Positions 34,725-43,022 of a stretch of 64,000 nucleotides of DNA are shown one piece after another; positions within the stretch are counted from its first letter, which is position 1; each line of letters starts with the position of its first letter. The notes under the pieces were generated by a model that was given only the letters and a program-made list of their open reading frames with translations, did no database searches and had not been told where the DNA came from. The position numbers were made by a program, and so were the translations under genes. The DNA is taken from assembly GCF_030816855.1 (NCBI RefSeq), contig NZ_JAUSYK010000001.1, positions 3,162,001-3,226,000 on the forward strand, written 5' to 3'. Source of the DNA: Arthrobacter sp. B3I4 (GTDB taxonomy: Bacteria; Actinomycetota; Actinomycetes; Actinomycetales; Micrococcaceae).

Positions 34725-35645
34725 CTAGCCGCCAGCGCCGGCAGAGAAAATCATGAAAGCCACCGGAGAGGCGAACACGATGGAGTCGAGGCGGTCCATG
34801 ACACCGCCGTGCCCGGGGAGGCCATTGCCCATGTCCTTGATACCCAGTTCGCGTTTGACCATCGACTCGGCCAGGTCGCCGGCCGTGGCCGCGGCCACCA
34901 TGCCAACGGCCAGCGCCGCACCAAACCACCAGGGTTGGCCCAGCACGAAGATGCTGGCGAGGACGCCCACCAGCACGGCACCGGCAATCGATCCGCCGAA
35001 ACCCTCCCACGATTTCTTGGGGCTGATCTTCGGCGCCATCGGGTGCTTACCCAGCGAGGCGCCCACCAGGTAGCCGAAGGTGTCGTTGGAGACCACCAGC
35101 AGCAACAGGGTGCCGATCTGCCAGGCGCCGACGGGCACGACGCCGCCTGGCCAGGGCCCGATCGGCGTGACCCCGCCGGAGGCGTGCAGCGGAAGCACGG
35201 CGAAGCTAATCAGGAACGGTACCCAGGCCAGCGTGAATACACCAGCGTAAATGCTGCGCGCGGACCCCGCGGCACCTTCCAGGGACCGCCAGAGGAGCAC
35301 GGCGACGCTGCTGAGCAGCAGCGCGAACAGGAGGCTTTCGGGGCCGCCGAAGTAGGCTGCGAGCGGCATCGCCACCGTGCCGGTCATCGCGGGGATGATC
35401 GGCAGCCGGGTGCCGGAGGCCTCCAGCGCGCGGAAGACCTCCCAGACGCCGAAGATCGCGAACACGGTGACGATGAGCACGAACGCCAGGGGCATGAACA
35501 GCAGGCCGCCCAGCACGGCAAAGAGCATGGCGAGGCCGACGGCCGTGGCCGCGGGGAGGTTCCGGCCTGCCTTCGGCGTCGGGTTCTTCCGCTCTTTCCC
35601 CCGCACCCGGACCCGCGGCCCGGGTGCCTGCTGTTGGTCCGCCAT
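34725..35645 (-). CDS. cdsA: Phosphatidate cytidylyltransferase
   Basis: A 306-residue integral membrane enzyme that makes CDP-diacylglycerol from phosphatidic acid and CTP, the precursor of phosphatidylglycerol, phosphatidylinositol and cardiolipin. A Pro/Arg-rich cytoplasmic N-terminus of about 30 residues precedes roughly eight helices. The family signature K-R-x4-K-D-x-G-x2-L-P-G-H-G-G-x2-D-R-x-D lies near residues 260-285 and is intact. The ATG shares a base with the frr stop (TGATG). Confidence 0.96.
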   Translation of the reverse strand: MADQQQAPGPRVRVRGKERKNPTPKAGRNLPAATAVGLAMLFAVLGGLLFMPLAFVLIVTVFAIFGVWEVFRALEASGTRLPIIPAMTGTVAMPLAAYFGGPESLLFALLLSSVAVLLWRSLEGAAGSARSIYAGVFTLAWVPFLISFAVLPLHASGGVTPIGPWPGGVVPVGAWQIGTLLLLVVSNDTFGYLVGASLGKHPMAPKISPKKSWEGFGGSIAGAVLVGVLASIFVLGQPWWFGAALAVGMVAAATAGDLAESMVKRELGIKDMGNGLPGHGGVMDRLDSIVFASPVAFMIFSAGAGG

Positions 35646-36202
35646 CAGACCTCGAGCAGCTCGGCTTCCTTGCGCTTGAGCAGTTCGTCGATGCCTTCGA
35701 CGTGCGCCTTGGTCAGCGCGTCAAGTTCCTTCTCGCCGCGGGTGCCCTCGTCTTCGCCTGCTTCGCCGTCCTTGACCAGCTTGTCCAGGGTTTCCTTGGC
35801 CTTGCGGCGGATGTTGCGGATGGACACCTTGGCGTCCTCGCCCTTGGACTTGACGATCTTGACGTACTCCTTGCGGCGTTCCTTGGTCAGCTCCGGAATG
35901 GTGATCCGGATGACGTTGCCGTCATTGGAGGGGTTGGCGCCCACCTCGGAGTCGCTGAGGGCCCGCTCAATGTCCCGCAACGCGGTCTTGTCGAACGGGG
36001 TGATGAGGATGGTCCGGGCATCCGGGACAGCGAAGGAGGCCAGTTGCTGCAGCGGCGTCGGCGAACCGTAGTAGTCCACCAGGACCTTGTTGTACAGGCC
36101 GGGAGTGGCCCGGCCGGTGCGGATCGAGGCGAAGTCTTCCTTGGCTACTTCAACCGCCTTGTCCATCTTGTCCCCGGCCTCAAGCAAGGTTTCTTCGATC
36201 AC
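35645..36202 (-). CDS. frr: Ribosome recycling factor
   Basis: A 185-residue protein of normal length that splits post-termination ribosomes together with EF-G. The helical domain opens with [14 protein letters not shown] and the F-A-S-I-R-T-G-R-A segment; the R-N-I-R-R-K-A near residue 130 is the conserved C-terminal helix. It uses a GTG start with GAGGAGAG upstream. It sits 74 bases after pyrH, in the classic pyrH-frr-cdsA order. Confidence 0.97.
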   Translation of the reverse strand: MIEETLLEAGDKMDKAVEVAKEDFASIRTGRATPGLYNKVLVDYYGSPTPLQQLASFAVPDARTILITPFDKTALRDIERALSDSEVGANPSNDGNVIRITIPELTKERRKEYVKIVKSKGEDAKVSIRNIRRKAKETLDKLVKDGEAGEDEGTRGEKELDALTKAHVEGIDELLKRKEAELLEV

Positions 36203-36276
36203 GTTCTCTCCTCAGAAATTGGTGCGCACCCCAGTGCCCGGGGAGCTGAACTGTCCTAAAAACATCCTAGCCGCAG

Positions 36277-37014
36277 CTAAGGGGTGACTACGGTGCCGAG
36301 CTCCTCGCCGCGGATTGCCCGGGTGACGTTTCCTTCGCCCTCCATGCCGAACACCACCATGGTCAGGTTGTTGTCCTTGCACATGGTCATGGCGGTCTGG
36401 TCCATCACCCGGATGTCGCGGCGCAGTGCCTCGTCGTAGCTGAGCCGGTGCAGCTTCTCGGCGCTTGGGTCTTTTTTCGGATCGGCGGTGTAGACACCGT
36501 CGACACCGCTTTTGGCCATCAGGACGACGTCGGCGTGTACCTCCATGGCGCGCTGGGCTGCGACCGTGTCGGTGGAGAAGTAAGGCAGCCCGGCGCCGGC
36601 GCCGAAGATGACGACGCGGCCCTTCTCCATGTGCCGGATGGCGCGGCGGGGAATGTACGCCTCAGCCACCTGGCCCATGGTGATGGCGCTTTGGACGCGG
36701 GTTTCCACGCCGGCCTGCTCCAGGAAGTCCTGGAGGGCGAGGCAGTTCATCACGGTGCCAAGCATGCCCATGTAGTCGGCGCGGGAGCGGTCCATGCCGC
36801 TTTGCGAGAGTTCCGCGCCGCGGAAGAAGTTTCCGCCGCCCACGACGATAGCGACCTCGACGTCGGGCACGGCGGCCGCGATCTGCTTGGCGACGCCGCG
36901 GACGGTGTCCGGATCAACGCCCAGTTTGCCGCCGCCGAATACCTCGCCGGAAAGCTTGAGGAGTACGCGGCGCCGAGTCTTCGTTGGCTGGGCTGAATTG
37001 TTGACGGTATCCAT
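36277..37014 (-). CDS. pyrH: UMP kinase
   Basis: A 245-residue kinase from the ATG at 37014 with AAGG before it; the longer frame includes the tsf terminator. It phosphorylates UMP to [16 protein letters not shown] near residue 20 is the amino-acid-kinase P-loop equivalent, followed by [10 protein letters not shown] and T-D-T-V-A-A-Q-R-A. It is separated from tsf by a terminator and so probably has its own promoter. Confidence 0.97.
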   Translation of the reverse strand: MDTVNNSAQPTKTRRRVLLKLSGEVFGGGKLGVDPDTVRGVAKQIAAAVPDVEVAIVVGGGNFFRGAELSQSGMDRSRADYMGMLGTVMNCLALQDFLEQAGVETRVQSAITMGQVAEAYIPRRAIRHMEKGRVVIFGAGAGLPYFSTDTVAAQRAMEVHADVVLMAKSGVDGVYTADPKKDPSAEKLHRLSYDEALRRDIRVMDQTAMTMCKDNNLTMVVFGMEGEGNVTRAIRGEELGTVVTP

Positions 37015-37129
37015 GGTGCCTTCCCGTTGGTGAGCTCTGAAAAAGGTTATCGTGCCGGGGACGAAAGGCTGCATTCTGCGCCCTGGCCAGTGTCCCGCGG
37101 CTGCTCGCACAAAGCGGGCGCATGCAAAA

Positions 37130-37155
37130 GGGGTGGCCACCGCAGTGACCACCCC
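37130..37155 (-). terminator. Rho-independent terminator after tsf
   Basis: GGGGTGGCCAC (37130-37140) pairs with 37145-37155 with one mismatch. Read on the minus strand the stem is followed by TTTTGCAT. It lies 15 bases after the tsf stop. Confidence 0.8.
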
Positions 37156-37169
37156 TCAGCGGAACTTAC

Positions 37170-38006
37170 TTAGGAACCGACGCGGAAACGCGTGAACGCG
37201 GTTGCCTTGACGCCGGCCTCTTCGAGGACCTGCGCGACGGACTTCTTGGCATCCTTGGCGAATGCCTGGTCAACGAGGACCTCGCCCTTGTAGAAGCCGG
37301 TAACGCGGCCTTCCACAATCTTGGTCATCGCTGCCTCGGGCTTGCCCTCAGCCTTGGCGGTTTCCTCGGCGATGCGGCGCTCGGACTCGACCAGGTCGGA
37401 CGGGACGTCCTCGCGGGTCAGGTAGTTCGGGGCCATCGCGGCGATGTGCACGGCGACGTCGTGGGCGGCGGTGGCAGCGGCTTCGCCTTCGCCGTCAACG
37501 GCGAACAGCACGCCGACCTGGGCCGGGAGGTCCTTGGAGGTCTTGTGCAGGTACGCGTCGACCGTCGGGGCCTCGATCCGGGAGATGCGGCGGACGACGA
37601 CCTTCTCGCCCAGGATGGCGCCTTCTTCGACGACAACCTCGGAGAGCGGCTTGCCGTCAACGTCGGTGGCCAGCAGGGCGTCGAGGTCGGCAGCGCCGGA
37701 CTCAACAGCAACAGCCAGCACCTTGTCGGCGAGCTGGATGAACTTGTCAGCCTTGGCGACGAAGTCGGTCTCGCAGTTGACCTCGATCATCACGCCGACG
37801 CCGCCGTCGACCTTGGCAGCGACCAGGCCTTCCGCGGTGGAGCGGCCCTCGCGCTTGGTAGCGCCCTTGAGGCCCTTGATGCGGATGATTTCGATGGCCT
37901 TCTCGGCGTCACCGTTGGCTTCGTCAAGAGCCTTCTTGACATCCATCATGCCGGCGCCGGTGCGCTCGCGCAGAGCCTTGATATCAGCGGCAGTGTAGTT
38001 CGCCAT
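37170..38006 (-). CDS. tsf: Elongation factor Ts
   Basis: A 278-residue nucleotide-exchange factor for EF-Tu. The N-terminal UBA-like domain has L-R-E-R-T-G-A-G-M-M-D-V-K-K-A-L near residue 12, and the core has V-N-C-E-T-D-F-V-A near residue 77. Length matches other actinobacterial EF-Ts. It follows rpsB on the same strand with a 136-base spacer containing a large inverted repeat. Confidence 0.97.
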   Translation of the reverse strand: MANYTAADIKALRERTGAGMMDVKKALDEANGDAEKAIEIIRIKGLKGATKREGRSTAEGLVAAKVDGGVGVMIEVNCETDFVAKADKFIQLADKVLAVAVESGAADLDALLATDVDGKPLSEVVVEEGAILGEKVVVRRISRIEAPTVDAYLHKTSKDLPAQVGVLFAVDGEGEAAATAAHDVAVHIAAMAPNYLTREDVPSDLVESERRIAEETAKAEGKPEAAMTKIVEGRVTGFYKGEVLVDQAFAKDAKKSVAQVLEEAGVKATAFTRFRVGS

Positions 38007-38045
38007 GTGAACCCCTCTGTCTAGAAAATTTATGTGGTGTACGAA

Positions 38046-38090
38046 CTGACAGGACGGCTGCCCACGGTAGGTGAGCGGCCATCCTGTCAG
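38046..38090 (-). promoter_or_regulatory. Inverted repeat in the rpsB-tsf spacer
   Basis: CTGACAGGA at 38046-38054 pairs perfectly with TCCTGTCAG at 38082-38090, with further pairing possible inside. Its place between the two genes suggests an RNA structure that limits read-through or protects the mRNA end. No T-run follows closely on the minus strand. Confidence 0.45.
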
Positions 38091-38142
38091 TACCCCAAGG
38101 GCCGCGAACGGCGCTCAGGGAGATCCAGCTTGGTGTGTCTGA

Positions 38143-39048
38143 CTACTTGGCTTCGTCGGCAGCCGGAGCAGCTTCAGCGGCGGGAGCCTCTTCGGCTGCC
38201 GGAGCAGCTTCAGCGGCGGGAGCCTCGGCAGCTTCCGGAGCAGCAGCTTCAGCGGCGGCCGGAGCGGCGGCGGCTTCGGCCTTGCTGCCTTCGAGGAGCT
38301 CGCGCTCCCACTCGGCCAGCGGCTCTTCCGGAGCGTCCGTGGTGCCGGTGGCGCGCTGGTTGCGGGCGATCAGGCCCTCAGCAACGGCGTCGGCAACGAC
38401 GCGGGTCAGCAGGTTCACGGAGCGGATGGCGTCGTCGTTGCCCGGGATCGGGAAATCGACTTCGTCAGGATCGCAGTTGGTGTCCAGGATGGCCACAACT
38501 GGGATGTTCAGCTTCTTGGCCTCGTCAACGGCGAGGTGTTCCTTCTTGGTGTCGACAACCCAGAGGAGCGAAGGCGCCTTGGTCAGGTTGCGGATACCAC
38601 CGAGGTTGGTCTCCAGCTTGGTCAGCTCACGGCGAAGGAGCAGCAGTTCCTTCTTGGTGTAAGCGGAGCCCGCGACGTCGTCGAAGTCAATTTCTTCGAG
38701 TTCCTTCATGCGCTGGATGCGCTTGGAAACCGTCTGGAAGTTGGTCAGCATGCCGCCGAGCCAACGCTGGTTGACGTACGGCTGGCCGACGCGGGTGGCC
38801 TGCTCGGAGATGGCTTCCTGCGCCTGCTTCTTGGTACCGACGAAGAGGACGGTGCCGCCGTGTGCAACGGTGGCCTTCACGAACTCGTAGGCACGGTCGA
38901 TGTAGGACAGCGACTGCTGCAGGTCAATGATGTAGATGCCGTTGCGCTCCGTGAAGATGAAACGCTTCATCTTCGGGTTCCAACGACGGGTCTGGTGTCC
39001 AAAGTGGACGCCGCTGTCAAGCAGCTGGCGCATAGTTACGACGGGCAT
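38143..39048 (-). CDS. rpsB: 30S ribosomal protein S2 with Ala-rich C-terminal extension
   Basis: A 301-residue S2. The N-terminus [20 protein letters not shown] and the [17 protein letters not shown] and D-T-N-C-D-P-D motifs are standard. The final 48 residues, about 253 onward, are an Ala/Glu/Pro tail with repeated P-A-A-E-E-A units encoded by tandem repeats at 38146-38290. Such tails are common in actinobacterial S2 but vary in length. It starts with ATG after AAGGAG and leads the rpsB-tsf unit. Confidence 0.97.
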   Translation of the reverse strand: MPVVTMRQLLDSGVHFGHQTRRWNPKMKRFIFTERNGIYIIDLQQSLSYIDRAYEFVKATVAHGGTVLFVGTKKQAQEAISEQATRVGQPYVNQRWLGGMLTNFQTVSKRIQRMKELEEIDFDDVAGSAYTKKELLLLRRELTKLETNLGGIRNLTKAPSLLWVVDTKKEHLAVDEAKKLNIPVVAILDTNCDPDEVDFPIPGNDDAIRSVNLLTRVVADAVAEGLIARNQRATGTTDAPEEPLAEWERELLEGSKAEAAAAPAAAEAAAPEAAEAPAAEAAPAAEEAPAAEAAPAADEAK

Positions 39049-39490
39049 GCCGACGCTCCTTCCGGCAGGTCATTCATGAGAAAGCCCTGGGGCTCTCTTA
39101 CCCTGCCAATAGTTGACGGTTGATTAGCAACACCCAGGCGGGTGTTCCTCCTGGCATCCACCGCACCCCTCATCCGGGCCCTGGGGCCGGACCGTAAGAG
39201 GCGCAGTCCTCCGCACCCGGAAGCCGGGCTTCGGATAGGGAGGGCTGGATACGCGTAGTCAGCCGCTGCTCCCGCACTCCTGAATGAGATGTGCTGCCGG
39301 TCCGCAAACCTGCCCGAGGGCAAGAAGCGGAAGTGGGCATGAGGGCACAGCAAACTGCTCCACCAAGTGTACTACAGCGGACCTGCCCGGAGGGACGGTT
39401 TCCGGGCGGCCGCGGGGTGCCGGCGGCGGCTTTCCACATAGCTGCGACCGGGCCTTTCGGTGCAGCTGCGGACGACCGCAGGCTGTCAAT
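39049..39490. other. Intergenic region between rpsB and the M23 gene
   Basis: This 442-base stretch separates divergent genes and holds no convincing reading frame. Besides the leader hairpin near rpsB it has a short inverted repeat AACACCC/GGGTGTT at 39129-39146. I cannot place a promoter with confidence. Confidence 0.6.
39064..39107 (-). promoter_or_regulatory. Possible rpsB leader hairpin
   Basis: GGCAGG (39064-39069) pairs with CCTGCC (39102-39107), enclosing a second stem AGAAAGCCC (39079-39087) / GGGCTCTCT (39090-39098, one G-U pair in RNA). The structure ends about 15 bases before the rpsB start. Ribosomal-protein genes often carry autoregulatory leaders; a match to a known S2 leader was not tested. 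Confidence 0.4.
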
Positions 39491-40066
39491 ATGAAGACTC
39501 TCGCCCTGCCGGCGGTACTGCTGCTGTTGCTGATTAATCCGTCGGCTGCGCCGGCGGGCTCGGGTGCGGTATCCCGTGCTGGTGCCCCTCCGGGTGCGGG
39601 ACCAACGTCAGCGGGTGCGGCCTTGGGGGCGTGGAGCTGGCCGCTCTCCCCCAGGCCCGCCGTCCTGCGCGGCTTCGACCCGCCGGAGCGGCCCTGGCTG
39701 AGCGGGCACCGCGGGGTGGATCTGCGAACCGCATACGACGGCGCCCCGGTGACCGCTCCGGTGGCAGGCCGGGTGAGCTTTGCGGGCTACGTGGTGGACC
39801 GCCCGGTGCTCACCGTCGATCACGGCAACGGTCTGCGGAGCAGCTTCGAGCCGGTGGACAGCACCCTCAGGGCGGGGGATGCGGTCAGCGGCGGCGCGGT
39901 GTTGGGGCGGGTGCTGGCCGGCCACTGCGGCGAAGTCCCGTGCCTGCACTGGGGGGTCCGTCGAGGCGAGGAGTACCTCAACCCGCTCGCCTTCATCATG
40001 GACCTGCGGCCCTCCATCCTGTTGCCGCCCGTGAATCCCGGCTCGGGACTGGGCGGCTCGGGGTGA
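39491..40066 (+). CDS. Secreted M23 (LytM-like) peptidase-domain protein
   Basis: A 191-residue protein from the ATG at 39491. Residues 1-22 form a signal peptide (L-A-L-P-A-V-L-L-L-L-L-I). A Gly/Pro linker leads to an M23 domain with H-R-G-V-D-L near residues 75-80 (metal His and Asp) and G-L-R-S-S-F-E-P. The final catalytic motif, usually H-L-H, reads C-L-H-W, so the zinc ligand His remains but the first His is Cys. Many actinobacterial secreted relatives show the same change. It may cut peptidoglycan peptides or act as a binding or regulatory domain. Confidence 0.85.
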   Translation: MKTLALPAVLLLLLINPSAAPAGSGAVSRAGAPPGAGPTSAGAALGAWSWPLSPRPAVLRGFDPPERPWLSGHRGVDLRTAYDGAPVTAPVAGRVSFAGYVVDRPVLTVDHGNGLRSSFEPVDSTLRAGDAVSGGAVLGRVLAGHCGEVPCLHWGVRRGEEYLNPLAFIMDLRPSILLPPVNPGSGLGGSG

Positions 40067-40123
40067 TGGGCCGCGGGAGGATGCACTCGACGGGCCGGAC
40101 CGGCAGAGGGCCGGACCGGGGCG

Positions 40124-41314
40124 CTAGACGATGGCCGAGATCCCGGTGATGGCCCGGCCCGTGACCAGGGTGTTGATCTCCTGGGTGCCTTCGTAGGAGT
40201 AGATCGCTTCGGCGTCGGAGAAGATCTTGGCCATCTCGTAGTCGGTGACGATGCCGTTGCCGCCCAGCAAGCTGCGACCGATGGCCACGCTTTCGCGCAT
40301 CCGTGCGGTGGTGAAGGCCTTGGCCAAAGCGGACTGCTCATCTTTGGCCACGCCCTCGTCTTCGAGCTGGGACAGGCGGACCATCATTCCCATCGAGCTG
40401 ACGGCGTTGCCAAGCATTTGCACGAGCTGGTGCTGGACCAACTGGAAGGAGGCGATCGGGCGGCCGAACTGGCTGCGCTCGACGGCGTAGCGGCGGGCGA
40501 CGTCGAAAGCAGCCAGCTGCTGGCCGACGGCCTGCCAGGCGACGGACAAGCGGGTGACTTTGAGGACCTTGTTGGTGTCCCGGAAGCTGTTGGCGTTGGC
40601 CAGCTTGAAGAAGTCCGGCACTACGACGTTCTCGAGGGTGATGTCCGCGTTCTGCACGGTACGCAGCGAAATCTTGTTTTCGATCTTGCTGGCGCTGTAG
40701 CCCTCGGTCTTGGTGTCCACCAGGAAGCCCTTGACCTGGTTGTCGGCGAGATCGCGGGCGTAGATGACTACCCAGTCGGAGAAGGTGGCGTTGCCGATCC
40801 AGCGCTTCGCGCCGTTGAGGATCCAGCTGTCACCCTCGCGCCGTGCCGTGGTGCGCGTGCCGCCGGCGACGTCCGAGCCGCCCAGCGGCTCGGTCAGGCC
40901 AAAGGCTCCGATCTTTTTCAGTGCGTAAATGTCGGGCAGCCACGCCTCCTGCTGCTCCTGCGAGGCCAGGGCCTCGATGGACCCGGTGAAGAGGCCGTCG
41001 TGGACGCCAAGGAAGGTGGCGATCGAGGTGTCGGCACGGGTCATCTCTGCGTGCAGAATGCCGGCGAACAGGTTCGAATAGCCTTGACGTTTGACCGGGC
41101 TGACCAGATCGATTTCGGCCAGCTTCGGGATCAAGTCCATCGGGAACTCGGCACGGTTCCAGCAATCCACGGCGATCGGTTTGACTTCGCGGGCGAGGAA
41201 TTCGCGTACCTCCGCCAGCCGGTCCCGCTCCTTGCCGCTGAGCAACTGCTCGAAGGCGAAGAAGTCCCCGTCGGGGTACGGGAGGTTGTTGACGTCAATG
41301 GCAGCTTTGGACAT
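40124..41314 (-). CDS. Acyl-CoA dehydrogenase, glutaryl-CoA dehydrogenase-like
   Basis: A 396-residue flavoprotein. F-G-L-T-E-P-L-G-G-S-D-V-A-G-G-T-R-T near residue 148 and N-G-A-K-R-W-I-G-N-A-T follow the acyl-CoA dehydrogenase plan. The C-terminal Y-S-Y-E-G-T-Q-E-I-N-T-L-V-T-G-R-A-I-T-G, including the catalytic glutamate, matches the glutaryl-CoA dehydrogenase/ACX4 branch. It may oxidise glutaryl-CoA (lysine or aromatic catabolism) or a short straight acyl-CoA. It is monocistronic, and a perfect palindrome lies 63-82 bases upstream of its start. Confidence 0.88.
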   Translation of the reverse strand: MSKAAIDVNNLPYPDGDFFAFEQLLSGKERDRLAEVREFLAREVKPIAVDCWNRAEFPMDLIPKLAEIDLVSPVKRQGYSNLFAGILHAEMTRADTSIATFLGVHDGLFTGSIEALASQEQQEAWLPDIYALKKIGAFGLTEPLGGSDVAGGTRTTARREGDSWILNGAKRWIGNATFSDWVVIYARDLADNQVKGFLVDTKTEGYSASKIENKISLRTVQNADITLENVVVPDFFKLANANSFRDTNKVLKVTRLSVAWQAVGQQLAAFDVARRYAVERSQFGRPIASFQLVQHQLVQMLGNAVSSMGMMVRLSQLEDEGVAKDEQSALAKAFTTARMRESVAIGRSLLGGNGIVTDYEMAKIFSDAEAIYSYEGTQEINTLVTGRAITGISAIV

Positions 41315-41376
41315 GTCGTTCCTTCACTCGTGGCCGGCGGCGACCAAAAGGGCGCAGCTGTTACAGCGCCGCAGGG

Positions 41377-41396
41377 ATGTTACTCACGAGTAACAT
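41377..41396. promoter_or_regulatory. 20-base palindrome upstream of acyl-CoA dehydrogenase
   Basis: ATGTTACTC-AC-GAGTAACAT has perfect nine-base arms. The TTACTnnnnAGTAA core resembles operators of TetR-type fatty-acid regulators in actinobacteria. No candidate regulator gene is adjacent, so the binding protein must be encoded elsewhere. Confidence 0.6.
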
Positions 41397-41457
41397 ATCG
41401 CAGCCTCTGACCGGCTGGCAAGTGACGGAGCACACGGAACAAGGGCTTAATACGCGA

Positions 41458-41494
41458 AGAGCCGCAGCGGACGGGGAACGTCTGCTGCGGCTCT
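41458..41494 (-). terminator. Hairpin downstream of the tRNA(CAU) gene
   Basis: AGAGCCGCAGCGGACG (41458-41473) pairs with 41479-41494 with one wobble, loop of five bases. It lies 39 bases past the tRNA 3' end. There is no strong T-run, so the call is moderate. Confidence 0.5.
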
Positions 41495-41532
41495 GGCAGG
41501 ACCGGGCCTGTGAGGCATCAGTGCCTGCACGG

Positions 41533-41609
41533 TGGTAGGGCTACTCGGACTTGAACCGAGGACCTTAGGATTATGAGTCCCGCGCTCTAACCAGCTGAGC
41601 TATAGCCCC
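41533..41609 (-). tRNA. tRNA with CAU anticodon (elongator Met or Ile2)
   Basis: A 77-base cloverleaf including an encoded CCA. Acceptor arm GGGGCTA/TAGCCCT (one G-U), D-arm with GCTCAGCTGGTTAGAGC, anticodon loop CTCATAA and T-arm with GGTTCAAGTCC are clear. It is not the initiator, which would have an unpaired first base and a run of three G-C pairs below the anticodon loop. Whether C34 is lysidine-modified (Ile) or not (Met) cannot be decided from the gene. Confidence 0.9.
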
Positions 41610-41713
41610 GTGCGCCCGGAACGGCCCGGGCGGGCCGGACCTTTCCGGGCAAAATCACTCTAGCAATAGTAGTCGCCCGGGATCCGGGCAACGGGCAAGG
41701 TGCCGGGTCCGGC

Positions 41714-42919
41714 TTAGACGACCAGGTCGTCGTAGCTGGCCCCGCGGTAGATGTCCTCGAAGGTCTGCAGCGTGCGCTCAATGCTGTGGCTTTCCACCAT
41801 GCTGCGGCTCGCCTTGCCCATGGCCGCGCGCTCATCCGCCGGAAGCGACAGCACCCGGACGATCTTGGCAGCGAGGTCGTCGCTGTCATTGGGAGTGAAC
41901 AGGAAGCCGTTCTCGCCGTCGCGCACCAGGTGCGGAAGGGCCATGGCATCCGCCAGAACCACCGGGGTTGAGGCGGACATGGCCTCCAGGGTTACCAGGG
42001 ACTGGAGTTCGGCCGTGCCGGGCATGCAGAACAGGTCGGCGCCGAGGTAAGCGCGCCGCAGTTCCTCGTCGCTGGCCAGGCCCAGGAACTTCACCCGGTC
42101 CGGCAGGCCAAGGCGCTCAACCTGCGTCTCGAGGGCGGGCCGCACTTCGCCTCCACCGACGATTTCGAGGTGGATGTCCAGTTCTTCCGGAGTCTTGGAC
42201 ACCGCGTCGATCAGCACGTCGATGTGCTTTTCCTCGGCGAGGCGGCCGGCGAACAGCACCGTGGGGCTGGTGTGGGCAGGCGCTTCCTCGCCGGGATTCA
42301 ATTCGTACGCCGCAGCGTCGATGCCGTTCGACAGGGGCAGCACCTTACGGAGGAAGGCGTGGTCGTGCATGGCCTTCGCGGCGAGCGGCGTCGGCGTCGT
42401 GACGACGTCGGCCTGGCCCATCACCTTGCCCATGTCCCGCCACGACACCTTGCCCACGATGTCCTTGAACCACTGCGGGAAGGGCAGGAACGGGTTCAGG
42501 TTTTCCGGCATGAAGTGGTTGGTCGCGACGATGCGGACGCCGCGTTTCACTGCCTCGTAGAGGACGTGCTCGCCGATCATGTAGTGGCTTTGGATGTGCA
42601 CGACGTCGGGCTGGACGCGGTCGAACAGCAGGGCAATCTCCTTCTTGATCTCCCAGGGAAAGGTGATCCGGAAATACTCGTGCGTCGGCACTGAGTGGGA
42701 ACGGAGCCGGTGCACTGTGGCCTCGTCCCGGAACTCGCTGAAGCTCTTGCCCTTGCTGGCCCGGCAGGCCAGGACATGGACGTTGTGGCCCCTGGCGGTC
42801 ATGCCCTTGGCCAGCCGGTAGCCGAACTGCGCGGCCCCGTTGACGTCCGGCGGATAGGTGTCCGCCGCGATCAGGATGGTGAGGGGTTTGTCGCGCTGGT
42901 CGTTCTGGGGCATGGTCAC
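41714..42919 (-). CDS. Glycosyltransferase family 4
   Basis: A 401-residue GT-B enzyme. T-Y-P-P-D-V-N-G-A-A-Q-F near residue 20, N-H-F-M-P-E-N, and a C-terminal donor-binding part with F-A-G-R-L-A-E-E-K-H-I-D and P-G-T-A-E-L-Q-S-L-V-T-L-E-A-M, containing the E-x7-E motif, are typical of lipid-linked mannosyl- or glucosyltransferases of actinobacteria. The GTG at 42919 or the ATG two codons later may be the start. The nucleotide sugar and acceptor (diacylglycerol, phosphatidylinositol or a glycolipid) are not determined. Confidence 0.88.
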   Translation of the reverse strand: MTMPQNDQRDKPLTILIAADTYPPDVNGAAQFGYRLAKGMTARGHNVHVLACRASKGKSFSEFRDEATVHRLRSHSVPTHEYFRITFPWEIKKEIALLFDRVQPDVVHIQSHYMIGEHVLYEAVKRGVRIVATNHFMPENLNPFLPFPQWFKDIVGKVSWRDMGKVMGQADVVTTPTPLAAKAMHDHAFLRKVLPLSNGIDAAAYELNPGEEAPAHTSPTVLFAGRLAEEKHIDVLIDAVSKTPEELDIHLEIVGGGEVRPALETQVERLGLPDRVKFLGLASDEELRRAYLGADLFCMPGTAELQSLVTLEAMSASTPVVLADAMALPHLVRDGENGFLFTPNDSDDLAAKIVRVLSLPADERAAMGKASRSMVESHSIERTLQTFEDIYRGASYDDLVV

Positions 42920-43022
42920 GGGGAGGGCTCCTGGTGGTCACGGTGCGTCCTACGGGCTGTTCCAGCCCGCTGGCCGCCGGCTCAGGCGCGGCTGGCCTGC
43001 GCCTGAAGTCTGTGGCGCCGCC

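Noticed and set aside
38146..38290. Regularly spaced repeats resembling a CRISPR-like array
   Set aside because: They encode the Ala/Glu/Pro tail of ribosomal protein S2 in frame and have no unique spacers.
41533..41609. Initiator tRNA-Met
   Set aside because: The acceptor pairs at position 1 and the anticodon stem lacks the three consecutive G-C pairs, so it is an elongator Met or Ile2 tRNA.
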